This document shows positions 25,516 through 34,145 of a DNA stretch of 64,000 bases, piece after piece. The position numbers and the translations under genes are program-made. The notes below the pieces were generated by a model that had not been told where the DNA came from, searched no databases, and saw only the letters and a list, made by a program, of their open reading frames with translations. Within the stretch, counting starts at the first letter, position 1, and each line of letters begins with the position of its first letter. The DNA comes from Shinella granuli (lineage in GTDB: Bacteria; Pseudomonadota; Alphaproteobacteria; Rhizobiales; Rhizobiaceae): assembly GCF_004341885.1 (NCBI RefSeq), contig NZ_SLVX01000021.1:49763-113762 (forward strand). The letters are read 5' to 3'.

Positions 25516-26568
25516 ATGGGCGACAGCAAACTCGACGAACTCAAGGCGAAATACGGCGCGAGCCACGGCGGCGAACTGTTCGACCCCGCCTTCCGCAAGG
25601 TCGCCGACAAGATCTTCACCAAGAGCGGCTCGCGCCTTGCCCCCTATGCCGGGGTGCCGACCTTCCTTTCCGCGCCCTACATGCCGGTCGATGCAGAAAA
25701 CCCGGATTTCGGCAACCTCCAGGTCGCCATCACCGGCGTGCCGATGGATCTCGGCGTCACCAACCGCCCCGGCTCGCGCTTCGGGCCGCGCGCCATGCGC
25801 ACCATCGAGCGCATCGGCCCCTACAACCACGTGCTCGACTGCGCCCCGGTGCAGGAGCTGCGCGTGGCCGATATCGGCGACGTGCCCTTCCAGAGCCGCT
25901 ACCGCCTGGAACTCAGCCATGACGACATCGAGAAGCGCTTCAACCAGATCGTCGATGCCGGGGTGATCCCGCTCGCCGTCGGCGGTGACCACTCGATCAC
26001 CCATCCGATCATGAAGGCCCTCGGCAAGAAAGAGCCGGTCGGCATGATCCATATCGACGCCCATTGCGATACCGGCGGCGCCTTCGATCAGACGAAGTTC
26101 CACCATGGCGGTCCGTTCCGCAACGCCGTGCTCGACGGCGTGCTCGACCCGACCCGCACGATCCAGATCGGCATCCGCGGCTCGTCGGAATATCTCTGGG
26201 AGTTCTCCTACGAGTCCGGCATGACCGTCATCCACGCCGAAGAGGTGAGCGGCCTCGGCATCCCGGCCATCATCGAGAAGGCGAAGGCGATCGTCGGCGA
26301 CGGGCCGACCTATCTGTCCTTCGACATCGACAGCCTCGACCCGAGCTTTGCGCCCGGCACGGGCACGCCGGAGATCGGCGGCCTGACGAGCCGCGAGGTG
26401 CTGGAGCTGGTCCGCGGCCTCAAGGGCATCAACCTCGTCGGCGGCGACGTCGTGGAGGTCGCCCCGCAATACGACGCGACGACCAACACCGCCCATGCCG
26501 GCGCGCAGGTGCTGTTCGAAATTCTGAGCCTGATGGTTTTCAGCCCTTCCGTGGCCCGGACCGCCTGA
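25516..26568 (+). CDS. Ureohydrolase (agmatinase/guanidinobutyrase family)
   Basis: 350 residues, longer at the N-terminus than classic agmatinase (~306). All arginase-family metal motifs are present: GGDHS at 156-160, HIDAHCD at 179-185, SFDIDSLDP at about 268-276 and the later GGDVVEVAP. It hydrolyses a guanidino compound to urea and an amine with two Mn ions, or Ni in guanidine hydrolases. Whether the substrate is agmatine, guanidinobutyrate, guanidinopropionate or guanidine cannot be decided from sequence. First gene of a run with an ABC importer, divergent from a LysR gene. Confidence 0.9.
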   Translation: MGDSKLDELKAKYGASHGGELFDPAFRKVADKIFTKSGSRLAPYAGVPTFLSAPYMPVDAENPDFGNLQVAITGVPMDLGVTNRPGSRFGPRAMRTIERIGPYNHVLDCAPVQELRVADIGDVPFQSRYRLELSHDDIEKRFNQIVDAGVIPLAVGGDHSITHPIMKALGKKEPVGMIHIDAHCDTGGAFDQTKFHHGGPFRNAVLDGVLDPTRTIQIGIRGSSEYLWEFSYESGMTVIHAEEVSGLGIPAIIEKAKAIVGDGPTYLSFDIDSLDPSFAPGTGTPEIGGLTSREVLELVRGLKGINLVGGDVVEVAPQYDATTNTAHAGAQVLFEILSLMVFSPSVARTA

Positions 26569-26630
26569 CATACAATAGCAACAACGGGAACGCACCGGCC
26601 GGATCGATCGGCTGGTCTAACAGGAGAAAG

Positions 26631-27725
26631 ATGACGATGCGTGACATCCTCAAGACCAATGTCAGCCGCCGCGCGGTGCTGGGCGCCGGCGTCGCCGGTG
26701 CCTCGCTGCTGGCCATGCCGGCCGTGCTGCGCGCCCAGGACAAGTCGCTGAAGGTCGGCGTCTATGGCGGCTACTTCAAGGATTCCTTCGACAAGAACAT
26801 CTTTGCCGATTTCACCAAGGAGACGGGCATCGCCATCGAGTCGGTCGCCGAGCCGACCGGCGAGGCCTGGCTCGTGCAGCTCGAACAGGCCGCCAAGGCC
26901 GGCCAGGCGCCGGCCGACGTCTCGATGATGTCGCAGGTCGCCATGCTGAAGGGCCAGTCGACCGAGCTCTGGGCCGCCCTCGACACGGCCAAGATCCCGA
27001 ACGCGACGAACCTCATCGACCATTTCGTCAACAAGTATCCGGATGGCCGCATCGCCGGCATCGGCGCCGTCGCCTGGTACATCACGCTCGTCACCAACAC
27101 GGACGTCTACAAGGAAGCCCCGACCTCCTGGAATGCGCTGTGGGATCCGGCCAACGCCGACAAGCTCGGCCTGCTCGCACTCGTCTCCAACTCCTTCCTG
27201 CTCGAAGTGACGGCCAAGACCCATTTCGGCGGCACCAACGCGCTCGACACCGAGGAAGGCCTCGTCAAGGCCTTCGAGAAGCTCGCCGAAGTCAAGCCGA
27301 ACGTGCGCCTGTGGTATCGCGACGAGGCGCAGTTCGAGCAGTCGCTGAAGTCGGGCGAAATCCCGATGGGCCAGTATTACCACGACGTGACGGGCCTTGC
27401 CGCCGCCGATGGCCAGCCGGTCCGTTCCACCTTCCCGCAGGAAGGCGGCATCATGGATTCCGGCTGCTGGGCGTTGTCGCGCGCCTCGGAAAAGGTCGAG
27501 GAAGCCCATACCTTCATCAACTACATGTGCCAGCCGCAGATCCAGTCGCTGCTGTCGCGCAAGGTCGGCACCGCCCCGACCGTCAAGCGCGACCTTCTCG
27601 ACCTGACGGCCGAGGAGTTCGCCGCGGTTTCCTCGGACATCGAGCCGATCATCCCGCGCTACGACCTCTACACGTCCAAGGCCGACTGGCTGAACCAGAA
27701 GTGGACGGAGATGATCGCCGGCTGA
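26631..27725 (+). CDS. Tat-exported periplasmic substrate-binding protein
   Basis: 364 residues from ATG 26631 with a good CAGGAG ribosome site. The N-terminus has the twin-arginine motif SRRAVLGAG and a hydrophobic stretch ending AVLRAQ, so export is by Tat rather than Sec. The mature part is an SBP of the polyamine/iron group (VGVYGGYFKDSFDKNIFADFTKETG, PTSWNALWDPANADKLG). Tat export implies folding in the cytoplasm. The other two PotD-like proteins of the window use Sec signals. Binding protein of the importer that follows. Confidence 0.92.
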   Translation: MTMRDILKTNVSRRAVLGAGVAGASLLAMPAVLRAQDKSLKVGVYGGYFKDSFDKNIFADFTKETGIAIESVAEPTGEAWLVQLEQAAKAGQAPADVSMMSQVAMLKGQSTELWAALDTAKIPNATNLIDHFVNKYPDGRIAGIGAVAWYITLVTNTDVYKEAPTSWNALWDPANADKLGLLALVSNSFLLEVTAKTHFGGTNALDTEEGLVKAFEKLAEVKPNVRLWYRDEAQFEQSLKSGEIPMGQYYHDVTGLAAADGQPVRSTFPQEGGIMDSGCWALSRASEKVEEAHTFINYMCQPQIQSLLSRKVGTAPTVKRDLLDLTAEEFAAVSSDIEPIIPRYDLYTSKADWLNQKWTEMIAG

Positions 27726-27746
27726 GCCGCGTCGTCCACCATTCGA

Positions 27747-27774
27747 CCGGCCGGCTGGAACATCAGCCGGCCGG
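27747..27774 (+). repeat. Intra-operon hairpin after the binding-protein gene
   Basis: Perfect 11-base arms CCGGCCGGCTG / CAGCCGGCCGG with a 6-base loop, 22 bases after the stop codon of the binding-protein gene and 29 before the ATPase gene. No T-run follows, so it is more likely an mRNA-stabilising or attenuating hairpin than a full terminator. Confidence 0.75.
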
Positions 27775-27803
27775 CCCCAAACCGTAAGCCGAGCGGAGCC
27801 CCA

Positions 27804-28838
27804 ATGTCCGGATTGACCCTCCAGAATATCGTCAAGCAGTTCGGCACCTTCACCGCCGTCAGGAATGTCGAGCTGACCGTGCCGCACGGCACCTTCGTCT
27901 GCCTCCTCGGTCCTTCCGGCTGCGGCAAGACGACCTTGATGCGCATGGTCGCCGGCCTCGACCTTCCGACGAGCGGCGCGATCAGGCTCGACGGCAAGGA
28001 CATCACCAATGTCCCCACCCACAAGCGCGATCTCGGCATGGTCTTCCAGTCGCTGGCGCTTTTCCCGCACCTGACGGTCGGCGAGAACATCGCCTATTCG
28101 CTGCGCATCCGCGGCGCGAGCAAGGAAGAACAAAAGAAGCGCGTCGACGAGCTGCTCGCGATGATCCATCTTGCGGGCTACGCCGACCGCCCGGTCGCAA
28201 AGCTCTCCGGCGGCCAGCGCCAGCGCGTCGCGATCGCCCGCGCGCTCGCCATCTCGCCGAAACTCTTCCTGCTTGACGAACCGCTCTCCGCGCTCGACGC
28301 CAAGCTGCGCGAGGCCATGCAGGTGGAGCTGCGCCAACTCCAGCAGCGTCTCGGCATCACCACCATCGTCGTCACCCACGACCAGCGCGAGGCCATGACC
28401 ATGGCCGACACGGTCGTCGTGATGAACGGCGGCGAGATCCGCCAGGCCGCCCCGCCGGTGGAGATCTACCGCCGCCCGGCCGATACCTTCGTCGCCGATT
28501 TCATCGGCATGACCAACCTCATCGATTTTTCCGCAGACGGGACCGGCGCCAGCGTGCTCGGCGCCTCGATGCCGGGCCTCGCCATTCCGGCAGGCCTCAA
28601 GTCCGGCATCCTGTCGGTGCGCCCGGAAGACGTGCACCTCACCGCGCCCGGCAATGCGCCGATATCCGGCACCGTCACCTTCGTGCGCGATCTCGGCGGC
28701 ACGATCGAGACCTTCGTGGAAGCCGCCGGCAAGCAGGTCGTCGCCGTCTCCATGCCGAATGCGCGGCCCGATGTCGCCGTCGGCCAGACCGTCGGCCTCC
28801 AGCTCAACCCTGATGATTGCGTGGTGCTGAAGTCATGA
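27804..28838 (+). CDS. ABC transporter ATP-binding protein (PotA type)
   Basis: 344 residues. Walker [11 protein letters not shown] at about 35-44, signature [17 protein letters not shown], Walker [13 protein letters not shown] and H-loop VVTHDQREA, followed by a TOBE domain (LSVRPEDVHL). Energises import with the two permeases; the stop overlaps the next start (ATGA). Confidence 0.94.
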   Translation: MSGLTLQNIVKQFGTFTAVRNVELTVPHGTFVCLLGPSGCGKTTLMRMVAGLDLPTSGAIRLDGKDITNVPTHKRDLGMVFQSLALFPHLTVGENIAYSLRIRGASKEEQKKRVDELLAMIHLAGYADRPVAKLSGGQRQRVAIARALAISPKLFLLDEPLSALDAKLREAMQVELRQLQQRLGITTIVVTHDQREAMTMADTVVVMNGGEIRQAAPPVEIYRRPADTFVADFIGMTNLIDFSADGTGASVLGASMPGLAIPAGLKSGILSVRPEDVHLTAPGNAPISGTVTFVRDLGGTIETFVEAAGKQVVAVSMPNARPDVAVGQTVGLQLNPDDCVVLKS

Positions 28839-29689
28839 GACGCGAGCCTCCGCAAAAACTCGCCGACTACGGCCCGCTGTTCTTCCCCGCGGGCATGCTG
28901 ATCGTCTTCTTCGTCGTGCCCTTCGCGACGATGATCGCCGTCTCCTTCTTCCGCCGTGATCCGGCGGGCTTCTATTCGCCCGATTTCGTCTTCGACAACT
29001 ATGCCCGGTTCCTGAGCCTGTTCTTCGGCAAGGTGCTCGGCTTCTCGCTGTTCCTCGCCGTCGCGGTCGCCATCTGCTGCGTCGTGCTCGCCGTGCCCTT
29101 CACCTACCTCCTCTCGCGCGCCAAGCGGAAGACCCAGGTGCTCTGGCTGGTGGCGCTGCTCTCCATCCTCTCGCTGTCGGAAGTCATCATCGGCTTTGCC
29201 TGGTCGACGCTGTTCTCGCGCACCGCCGGCATCACCAACCTCCTCGTGATGGTCGGCATCATGAACGAGGCGGTGGCACTCAATCCGAGCTTCGGCGCGG
29301 TGCTGACCGCCATGGTCTACCAGGCGCTGCCCTATACGGTGCTGGTGCTCTATCCCGCCCTCGTGCGGCTCGACCCGACCCTGACGGAGGCCGCGCGCAC
29401 GCTCGGCGCCTCGCCGGTCAAGGCCTTCTTCACCGTCGTCGTGCCGGCGCTCAGGAACACCATCGTCGCCACGCTGATCATGGTCTTCATCTTCGCGCTC
29501 GGCTCCTACCTGCTGCCGCAGATCCTCGGCCGGCCGCAGCACTGGACGCTCTCGGTGCTCATCACCGACCAGGCGATCTACCAGTCCAACATGCCGTTCG
29601 CCGCCGCCATGGCCGTGTTCCTGGTGCTCGTCACGCTCGGCCTCGTCGCACTCACGGTCTATGCCGGCCGCAAGGGAGAAGCCGCATGA
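28835..29689 (+). CDS. ABC transporter permease (PotB type)
   Basis: 284 residues from ATG 28835, which overlaps the ATPase stop; an in-frame ATG at 28817 inside the ATPase gene is less likely. Six membrane helices and the EAA loop LTEAARTLGASPVKAFFTVVVPALRNTI. Its stop overlaps the second permease start. Confidence 0.93.
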   Translation: MRREPPQKLADYGPLFFPAGMLIVFFVVPFATMIAVSFFRRDPAGFYSPDFVFDNYARFLSLFFGKVLGFSLFLAVAVAICCVVLAVPFTYLLSRAKRKTQVLWLVALLSILSLSEVIIGFAWSTLFSRTAGITNLLVMVGIMNEAVALNPSFGAVLTAMVYQALPYTVLVLYPALVRLDPTLTEAARTLGASPVKAFFTVVVPALRNTIVATLIMVFIFALGSYLLPQILGRPQHWTLSVLITDQAIYQSNMPFAAAMAVFLVLVTLGLVALTVYAGRKGEAA

Positions 29690-30483
29690 ACGCGCTGCTG
29701 CAGAAGGTCTATTTCGGCCTTGTCGGCCTCTTCCTGTCGCTGCCGATCATCGTCGTGGCCGGCGTCTCGGTCAACGAGAAGCAGACGCTCGCCTTCCCGC
29801 CGCAGGGCTTTTCGCTCGGCTGGTACGGCGAGATCTTCACCAATGCCGAGTGGCGCAACGCGCTCTTCGCCTCGATCACGCTGGCCGCCCTCTCGGCGGC
29901 GGTGGCGCTTCTCATCGCCCTGCCGCTCGCCTGGTTCCTCTGGCGGCGCCATGCCCCCTGGGCGAACATCTTCCAACTGCTCGGCGTCGCGCCCTTCACG
30001 CTGCCGCCGGTCATCACGGCGCTCGGCCTGCTCACCTTCTGGGCAACGACCGGCTTCTACGGCCAGCCGGCGACCGCGGTGATCAGCCATGCGATCTTCT
30101 TCGTGACGCTGCCGCTGGTGACGCTGTCGCTCGGCTTCTCCTCCATCGACCGCTCGCTTGTGGAAGCGGCCGCGACGATGGGTGCCGACGATCGCACGAT
30201 CTTCCGCACGGTGGTCCTGCCGCTGATCCTGCCCTATCTGGTCTCCGGCTATGCGTTTGCCTTCGTCCTGTCGCTCAACGAATATATCGTGGCCTACATG
30301 ACGGTCGGCTTCACGATGGAGACGCTGCCCATCAAGATCTTCAACGCCCTGCGCTATGGCTACACGCCGACCATGGCCTCGGTCACGATCCTCTTCGTCG
30401 CGATCGCCGCCACCATCTTCGGCCTCGTCGCCCGCTTCGGCGACCTGCCGAAGCTGCTCGGCGCCATGTCGTCGCGGGATTAG
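29686..30483 (+). CDS. ABC transporter permease (PotC type)
   Basis: 265 residues, six membrane helices, EAA loop VEAAATMGADDRTIFRTVVLPLILPYL. Overlaps the preceding permease gene by ATGA. Completes the importer for the solute recognised by the Tat-exported binding protein. Confidence 0.93.
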   Translation: MNALLQKVYFGLVGLFLSLPIIVVAGVSVNEKQTLAFPPQGFSLGWYGEIFTNAEWRNALFASITLAALSAAVALLIALPLAWFLWRRHAPWANIFQLLGVAPFTLPPVITALGLLTFWATTGFYGQPATAVISHAIFFVTLPLVTLSLGFSSIDRSLVEAAATMGADDRTIFRTVVLPLILPYLVSGYAFAFVLSLNEYIVAYMTVGFTMETLPIKIFNALRYGYTPTMASVTILFVAIAATIFGLVARFGDLPKLLGAMSSRD

Positions 30484-30547
30484 CAGCCGGCCCGGCGACG
30501 GTGTACTATAGCCGAGCGGAACGGCGCAAAACCAGACAGGAGCTCGC

Positions 30548-31330
30548 ATGCGGATCGCCGCCCTCCAGATGCACGCCATTGCCGGCGACGGCGAGGCCAA
30601 TATCGAGCGCATCGCCTCCGCGGCCGCGGATGCGGCATCGGGCGGCGCCAAGCTGCTCGTCGTGCCGGAGCTTGCCGTTCCCGGCTATGGGGCAGGGGAG
30701 GCGGCCTTCGGCCGGCTCGCTTCACCCGCCACGGGAGACGTGGCCGCGCGGCTCGGCGCCATTGCGCGGGACAACACGCTTGCCATCGTCGCGGGTTTTG
30801 CCGAGCGGGAAGGCGCGCATGTCTATAACAGCGCGCTGTTCACCGACGGCATCGGCACCAATGCCGTCTATCGCAAGTCCCATCTTTACGGCGACTACGA
30901 ACGCGCCGCCTTCCGCGCCGCCGCGCCCGCCTCCATCATGGTGGAAATCGGCGGCATCCGGCTCGGCATGCTGATCTGCTACGACGTGGAGTTCCCGGAG
31001 AATGTCCGGCGCCTGGCGCTTGCCGGCGCCGATCTCGTCATCGTGCCCACGGCGCTGCCGAAGGGCGCGTCCGGCACCTTCATCGCCAACCACATGATCC
31101 AGGTGCGCGCCTTCGAGAACCAGGTCTTCGTCGCCTATGTCAACCATTGCGGCGCCGACGACCACTTCACCTATGCCGGCCTGTCGCGCATCGCAGCCCC
31201 CGACGGCAAGCTGCTCGCCGAGGCGGCGGCAGAGGGTGAAACCCTGCTCTTCGCGGAAATCCGCCCCGAAGACTATGCGAAGTCGCGGTCGGAGAACACC
31301 TATCTCGTGGATCTCGCCCGGCAGGGCTGA
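30548..31330 (+). CDS. Carbon-nitrogen hydrolase (nitrilase superfamily amidase)
   Basis: 260 residues with the complete catalytic triad E41 (VVPELAVPGYG), K110 (YRKSHLYGDYE) and C144 (LICYDVEFPE). It cleaves an amide, carbamoyl or nitrile group. Superfamily members include N-carbamoylputrescine amidase and omega-amidase. It is 64 bases after the permease and reads in the same direction, so it belongs with the ureohydrolase and importer. Together the two hydrolases could strip nitrogen from guanidino or carbamoyl compounds. Confidence 0.9.
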   Translation: MRIAALQMHAIAGDGEANIERIASAAADAASGGAKLLVVPELAVPGYGAGEAAFGRLASPATGDVAARLGAIARDNTLAIVAGFAEREGAHVYNSALFTDGIGTNAVYRKSHLYGDYERAAFRAAAPASIMVEIGGIRLGMLICYDVEFPENVRRLALAGADLVIVPTALPKGASGTFIANHMIQVRAFENQVFVAYVNHCGADDHFTYAGLSRIAAPDGKLLAEAAAEGETLLFAEIRPEDYAKSRSENTYLVDLARQG

Positions 31331-31344
31331 CGGTGTCCGAATGG

Positions 31345-31393
31345 ATCCTCGGGCTTGCCCCGAGGACCCACGCCCCACGGCACGCCCTCACCA
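31345..31393. repeat. Palindromic repeat, copy 4, with extended tail
   Basis: Stem TCCTCGGG / CCCGAGGA around CTTGC (31346-31366), then a tail CCCACGCCCCACGGCACGCC. The same stem plus tail, with few changes, recurs as copy 6 at 31805-31850 in the same orientation. The end of the GIY-YIG gene lies inside this tail. Confidence 0.8.
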
Positions 31394-31672
31394 AAATTCC
31401 AGATACAAATCCCGCCAATCCGGATTCATCGCCTCGATCAATTCGACTTTCCACTGCCAATACCAGCGTTTCAGCGATTTCTCGCGCTGGATGGCCGTGC
31501 CGATGCTGTCATGCTCTTCATACCAGACCAGGCGAACGCAATCATGCTTCGAGGAGAATCCAGGCGTGATCTTCTCCCGGTGCTCATGAATGCGCCGTTC
31601 GAGATCGGCCGTCACGCCGATATAGAGCGTACCGTTCTTGTGGTTGGTGACGATATAGACATATCCCGTCAT
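31388..31672 (-). CDS. Small GIY-YIG nuclease-domain protein
   Basis: 94 residues. GYVYIV at 3-8 and LYIG at 16-19 are the two strands naming the family, followed by the Arg-rich helix ADLERRIHEHR and the Glu of AIQREKSLKRW, which should bind the metal. Small free-standing GIY-YIG proteins (UPF0213-like) are widespread and their cellular job is not established. The gene is bounded on both sides by copies of the palindromic repeat, a strong hint of co-mobility. The in-frame extension upstream merely translates the repeat. Confidence 0.88.
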   Translation of the reverse strand: MTGYVYIVTNHKNGTLYIGVTADLERRIHEHREKITPGFSSKHDCVRLVWYEEHDSIGTAIQREKSLKRWYWQWKVELIEAMNPDWRDLYLEFW

Positions 31673-31693
31673 GCGGGAAATGTCGGCGATTAT

Positions 31694-31722
31694 GGATCCT
31701 CGGGTCAAGCCCGAGGATGACG
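31694..31722. repeat. Palindromic repeat, copy 5
   Basis: Arms ATCCTCGGG / CCCGAGGAT around TCAAG (stem 31696-31718), ending GACG. It lies 22 bases before the GIY-YIG start codon. Confidence 0.85.
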
Positions 31723-31800
31723 ACAGAAGAGAGGGCGTCAGACAAAGAGAGGGGCCCGCGTGCCGCACCGGCCAAGGGGCTGGCAACCTCTCCTCCCCTC

Positions 31801-31850
31801 CGTCATCCTCGGGCTTGACCCGAGGACCCACGCCCCACGGCACACCCTCG
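31801..31850. repeat. Palindromic repeat, copy 6, with extended tail
   Basis: Starts CGTCA; stem TCCTCGGG / CCCGAGGA around CTTGA (31806-31826). The tail CCCACGCCCCACGGCACACC matches copy 4 almost exactly, in direct orientation. Confidence 0.85.
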
Positions 31851-32387
31851 CCACCAAAAAACACACCCCCCCATTTTCCCCGCCCGCTCAATCCATGCCT
31901 ACAATCCCCCATCCCGCCGCGGATACACCGCAAGGCGTTGCGGCGAGGCGGGGTCGGCGCGGGGCGTGAGGGGGCGACGCAAACCTTGACGCACCGGGCG
32001 CGCGGAAAATGGTCTCCCTCCGGCGAAACGGGGGAAATGGCGGGGCGTCGGACCGGACCGCCGTTTTGCCCCGATCACGTCGCCGGGCGTGCCTGTGTGG
32101 CACACAACATGGCGGCTGCATCGTGCGGCGTCCGAGGGTTCGGACCCGGTTCGTGCGGCGCAGTGGAAGACGGTGCCGACCGGCAGTCATGGCTGCGGCA
32201 CCGTGAATCCTGAGGGCGTGCATGACCCTTTCTTCGGAAGGGCGCGCCACCGTTCCCACGCACCCCGCCATCGCAGAGAGGCCGAAGTCGCGGGCAAAAA
32301 CCGCCGAACGGGGCGCTGGACGGTGCCGCATACAAACATTCAGTCGAGGCAGCCTCCAGCGCCCCGTCCGAATGCTCTTTGACAAAG

Positions 32388-32413
32388 CCACGGGCGGAAA
32401 TTCCGCCGCGTGG
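32388..32413 (-). terminator. Hairpin downstream of the amidohydrolase gene
   Basis: CCACG-GGCGGAA-A-TTCCGCC-G-CGTGG: a 12-base-pair stem with one bulged G and a very tight loop, 42 bases beyond the amidohydrolase stop. The T content after it is low. It may act as a transcript end or be the edge of the non-coding stretch. Confidence 0.4.
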
Positions 32414-32454
32414 GTCGCTCTGTTGCCCTTATCGCGGCCTCGGCCCGACCACCT

Positions 32455-34125
32455 TCAGGCCTGATAGGTGATGCGCCCGTCGCACATGGTGGTGATGGGC
32501 CGGATCGCGGCGAGGTTCGCATGGTCCGCGGCCTCGACATTGCCGGACAGCACGACGATATCCGCGAGATAACCCGGCTTCAGCATGCCCTTGCGGTCTT
32601 CCATGAACTCGACCCAGGCGCCGTTCTTCGTATAGGCGGCCAGCGTCTCGGCGAGCGAAAGCCGCTCGTCCTTCAGGCCCTCCTTCCACGAGCCGCGCGT
32701 CATCGCGCATTGGATGCAGTGCATCGGATCGAGCGGGGAGACCGGCCAGTCCGTCGCAAAGACGATCTCAGCCCCGGCATCGACCAGCGTGCGCCAGGCG
32801 AAGGCATAGGGCCAGCGGTCTTCGCCGATATAGGAGAGGTAGGGCTCGACCGGCAGGCCGGCGCTGCCCGGCGGATGGGTCGGCTGCATCGAGGCGACGG
32901 TGCCCAGTTCCCTGAAGCGGGGAATATCGTCGGGATGCACGACCTCGATATGCTCGATGCGGTTGCGGCTGTCGCGCTTGCCATTCGCCTTGATGGCGGC
33001 CTGGTAGCCGTTCAGCACCATGCGCACGGCGCCGTCGCCGATGGCGTGGACCGCGACCGGCAGGCCGAGCCTGTCGGCGGCGATGGCGATGCTGTCGAAA
33101 TGCTCCTGCGAGAACAGCGGCTCGCCCTTCCAGCCCGGCTGGTGCGCATAGTCGTCGATGAAGACGGCGGTGCCCGATTCCGTGACGCCGTCCATGAAGA
33201 GCTTGACGAAATCGCAGCGCAGGCGATCCGTGTCGAAGCGCTCGCGCCAGGCGGCGGCCTTCGTCTCGAGGTCCGAGAGCGGCATGAAGTTCTTCATGTG
33301 GAAGGGCATGCGCACGCGCACCGGCAGGCCCACCGTGCGCTCGATCTCGTCGAGCATTTCGAGCTGGTAGAGGCTGCCGTCCATGTTCTGCAGCGAGGTG
33401 ATGCCGAGCGAGGCGACATAGGCAAGGCCCCGCTTGATGACCTCGATGTCGCCCGCGCGCTCTTCCGCCGTCACATGCTCCGGGTCGCCGCCGGTGCCGA
33501 CGCCGAGCATTTCGCGCCCGCCGGTCTCGCCGAAGGCGGAAACCGGGCGGATGGCGTTGCTCTCGCGCAGTTCCCCGCTCGCAAGGCCGTCCTCGCCCAT
33601 GACGATCTCGTTGCCGACGCCGACATCCCGGCCCTCCAGGATGCCGCCCATCGTGAGGGCCGTCGTGTTGGCCCAGGCCGTGTGGTGGTCGGGCGCGACG
33701 ATCAGGAGCGCCCGATCCGGCAGGATGCGGTCGAGATGATGGCGCGTCATGCGCTCGTCGTCGGACAGGATCGTGTAATCGGCCTGCTGCGCGATGAGGA
33801 GCCGGCGCTCCGGATATTCGGCCGCATAGGCCTTCACCGCCTTCTCCAGCGCGTCAAACCCCTTGACGCCGGCCAGCGACAGTTCGCTGAGCTCGGCCGA
33901 ACCGCCGAAGATGTGCATATGCGCTTCGTTGAAGCCGGGCAGCACCGTGCCGCCGCGAGCATCGATCACATGGGTGTCGGGTCCGGAAAAGGCGTCTATC
34001 TCGGCTTCCGAGCCGACGGCCAGGATTCGGTTTCCGGCAATGGCAACCGCGTTCGCCCGCGGGTTCGCCGCGTCCATCGTCAGCACCCGCGCGTTGCGGA
34101 TGATGAAGCTCGCTTCCGTCTGCAT
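32455..34125 (-). CDS. YtcJ-like metal-dependent amidohydrolase
   Basis: 556 residues from ATG 34125 (MQTEASFIIRNARVLTMDA), cytoplasmic. Amidohydrolase superfamily, YtcJ/NfdA branch: first metal histidines H69 and H71 in NEAHMH, later NRIEHIEVVHPDD and FATDWPVSPLDP with the catalytic Asp. This branch includes N-substituted formamide deformylase and other amide or imide hydrolases. It lies 20 bases behind a serine hydrolase gene in the operon of a polyamine-type importer, so it probably hydrolyses the imported compound or a product of it. Confidence 0.9.
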   Translation of the reverse strand: MQTEASFIIRNARVLTMDAANPRANAVAIAGNRILAVGSEAEIDAFSGPDTHVIDARGGTVLPGFNEAHMHIFGGSAELSELSLAGVKGFDALEKAVKAYAAEYPERRLLIAQQADYTILSDDERMTRHHLDRILPDRALLIVAPDHHTAWANTTALTMGGILEGRDVGVGNEIVMGEDGLASGELRESNAIRPVSAFGETGGREMLGVGTGGDPEHVTAEERAGDIEVIKRGLAYVASLGITSLQNMDGSLYQLEMLDEIERTVGLPVRVRMPFHMKNFMPLSDLETKAAAWRERFDTDRLRCDFVKLFMDGVTESGTAVFIDDYAHQPGWKGEPLFSQEHFDSIAIAADRLGLPVAVHAIGDGAVRMVLNGYQAAIKANGKRDSRNRIEHIEVVHPDDIPRFRELGTVASMQPTHPPGSAGLPVEPYLSYIGEDRWPYAFAWRTLVDAGAEIVFATDWPVSPLDPMHCIQCAMTRGSWKEGLKDERLSLAETLAAYTKNGAWVEFMEDRKGMLKPGYLADIVVLSGNVEAADHANLAAIRPITTMCDGRITYQA

Positions 34126-34145
34126 GGCGTGTCCTCGAGTTGCGT

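Larger units (their letters stand above)
31673..32454. other. Gene-poor stretch of 782 bases with hairpins and repeats
   Basis: No convincing protein gene. ORFs here are short, lack ribosome sites and resemble no family. It holds palindromic repeat copies 5 and 6. Further on are a 9-base stem ACGGTGCCG / CGGCACCGT (32170-32204), a 13-base stem ACGGGGCGCTGGA / TCCAGCGCCCCGT with a 34-base loop (32308-32367), and a hairpin at 32388-32413. The decamer GACGGTGCCG occurs twice (32169 and 32320). An unannotated small RNA or a decayed element is possible. Confidence 0.5.

Noticed and set aside
31345..31850. CRISPR-like array
   Set aside because: The palindromes are few, unevenly spaced and have unlike loops and tails. 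There are no regular spacers and no cas genes.
32222..32464. 80-codon plus-strand ORF in the gene-poor stretch
   Set aside because: No ribosome site, no family features, and its end runs antisense into the amidohydrolase gene.
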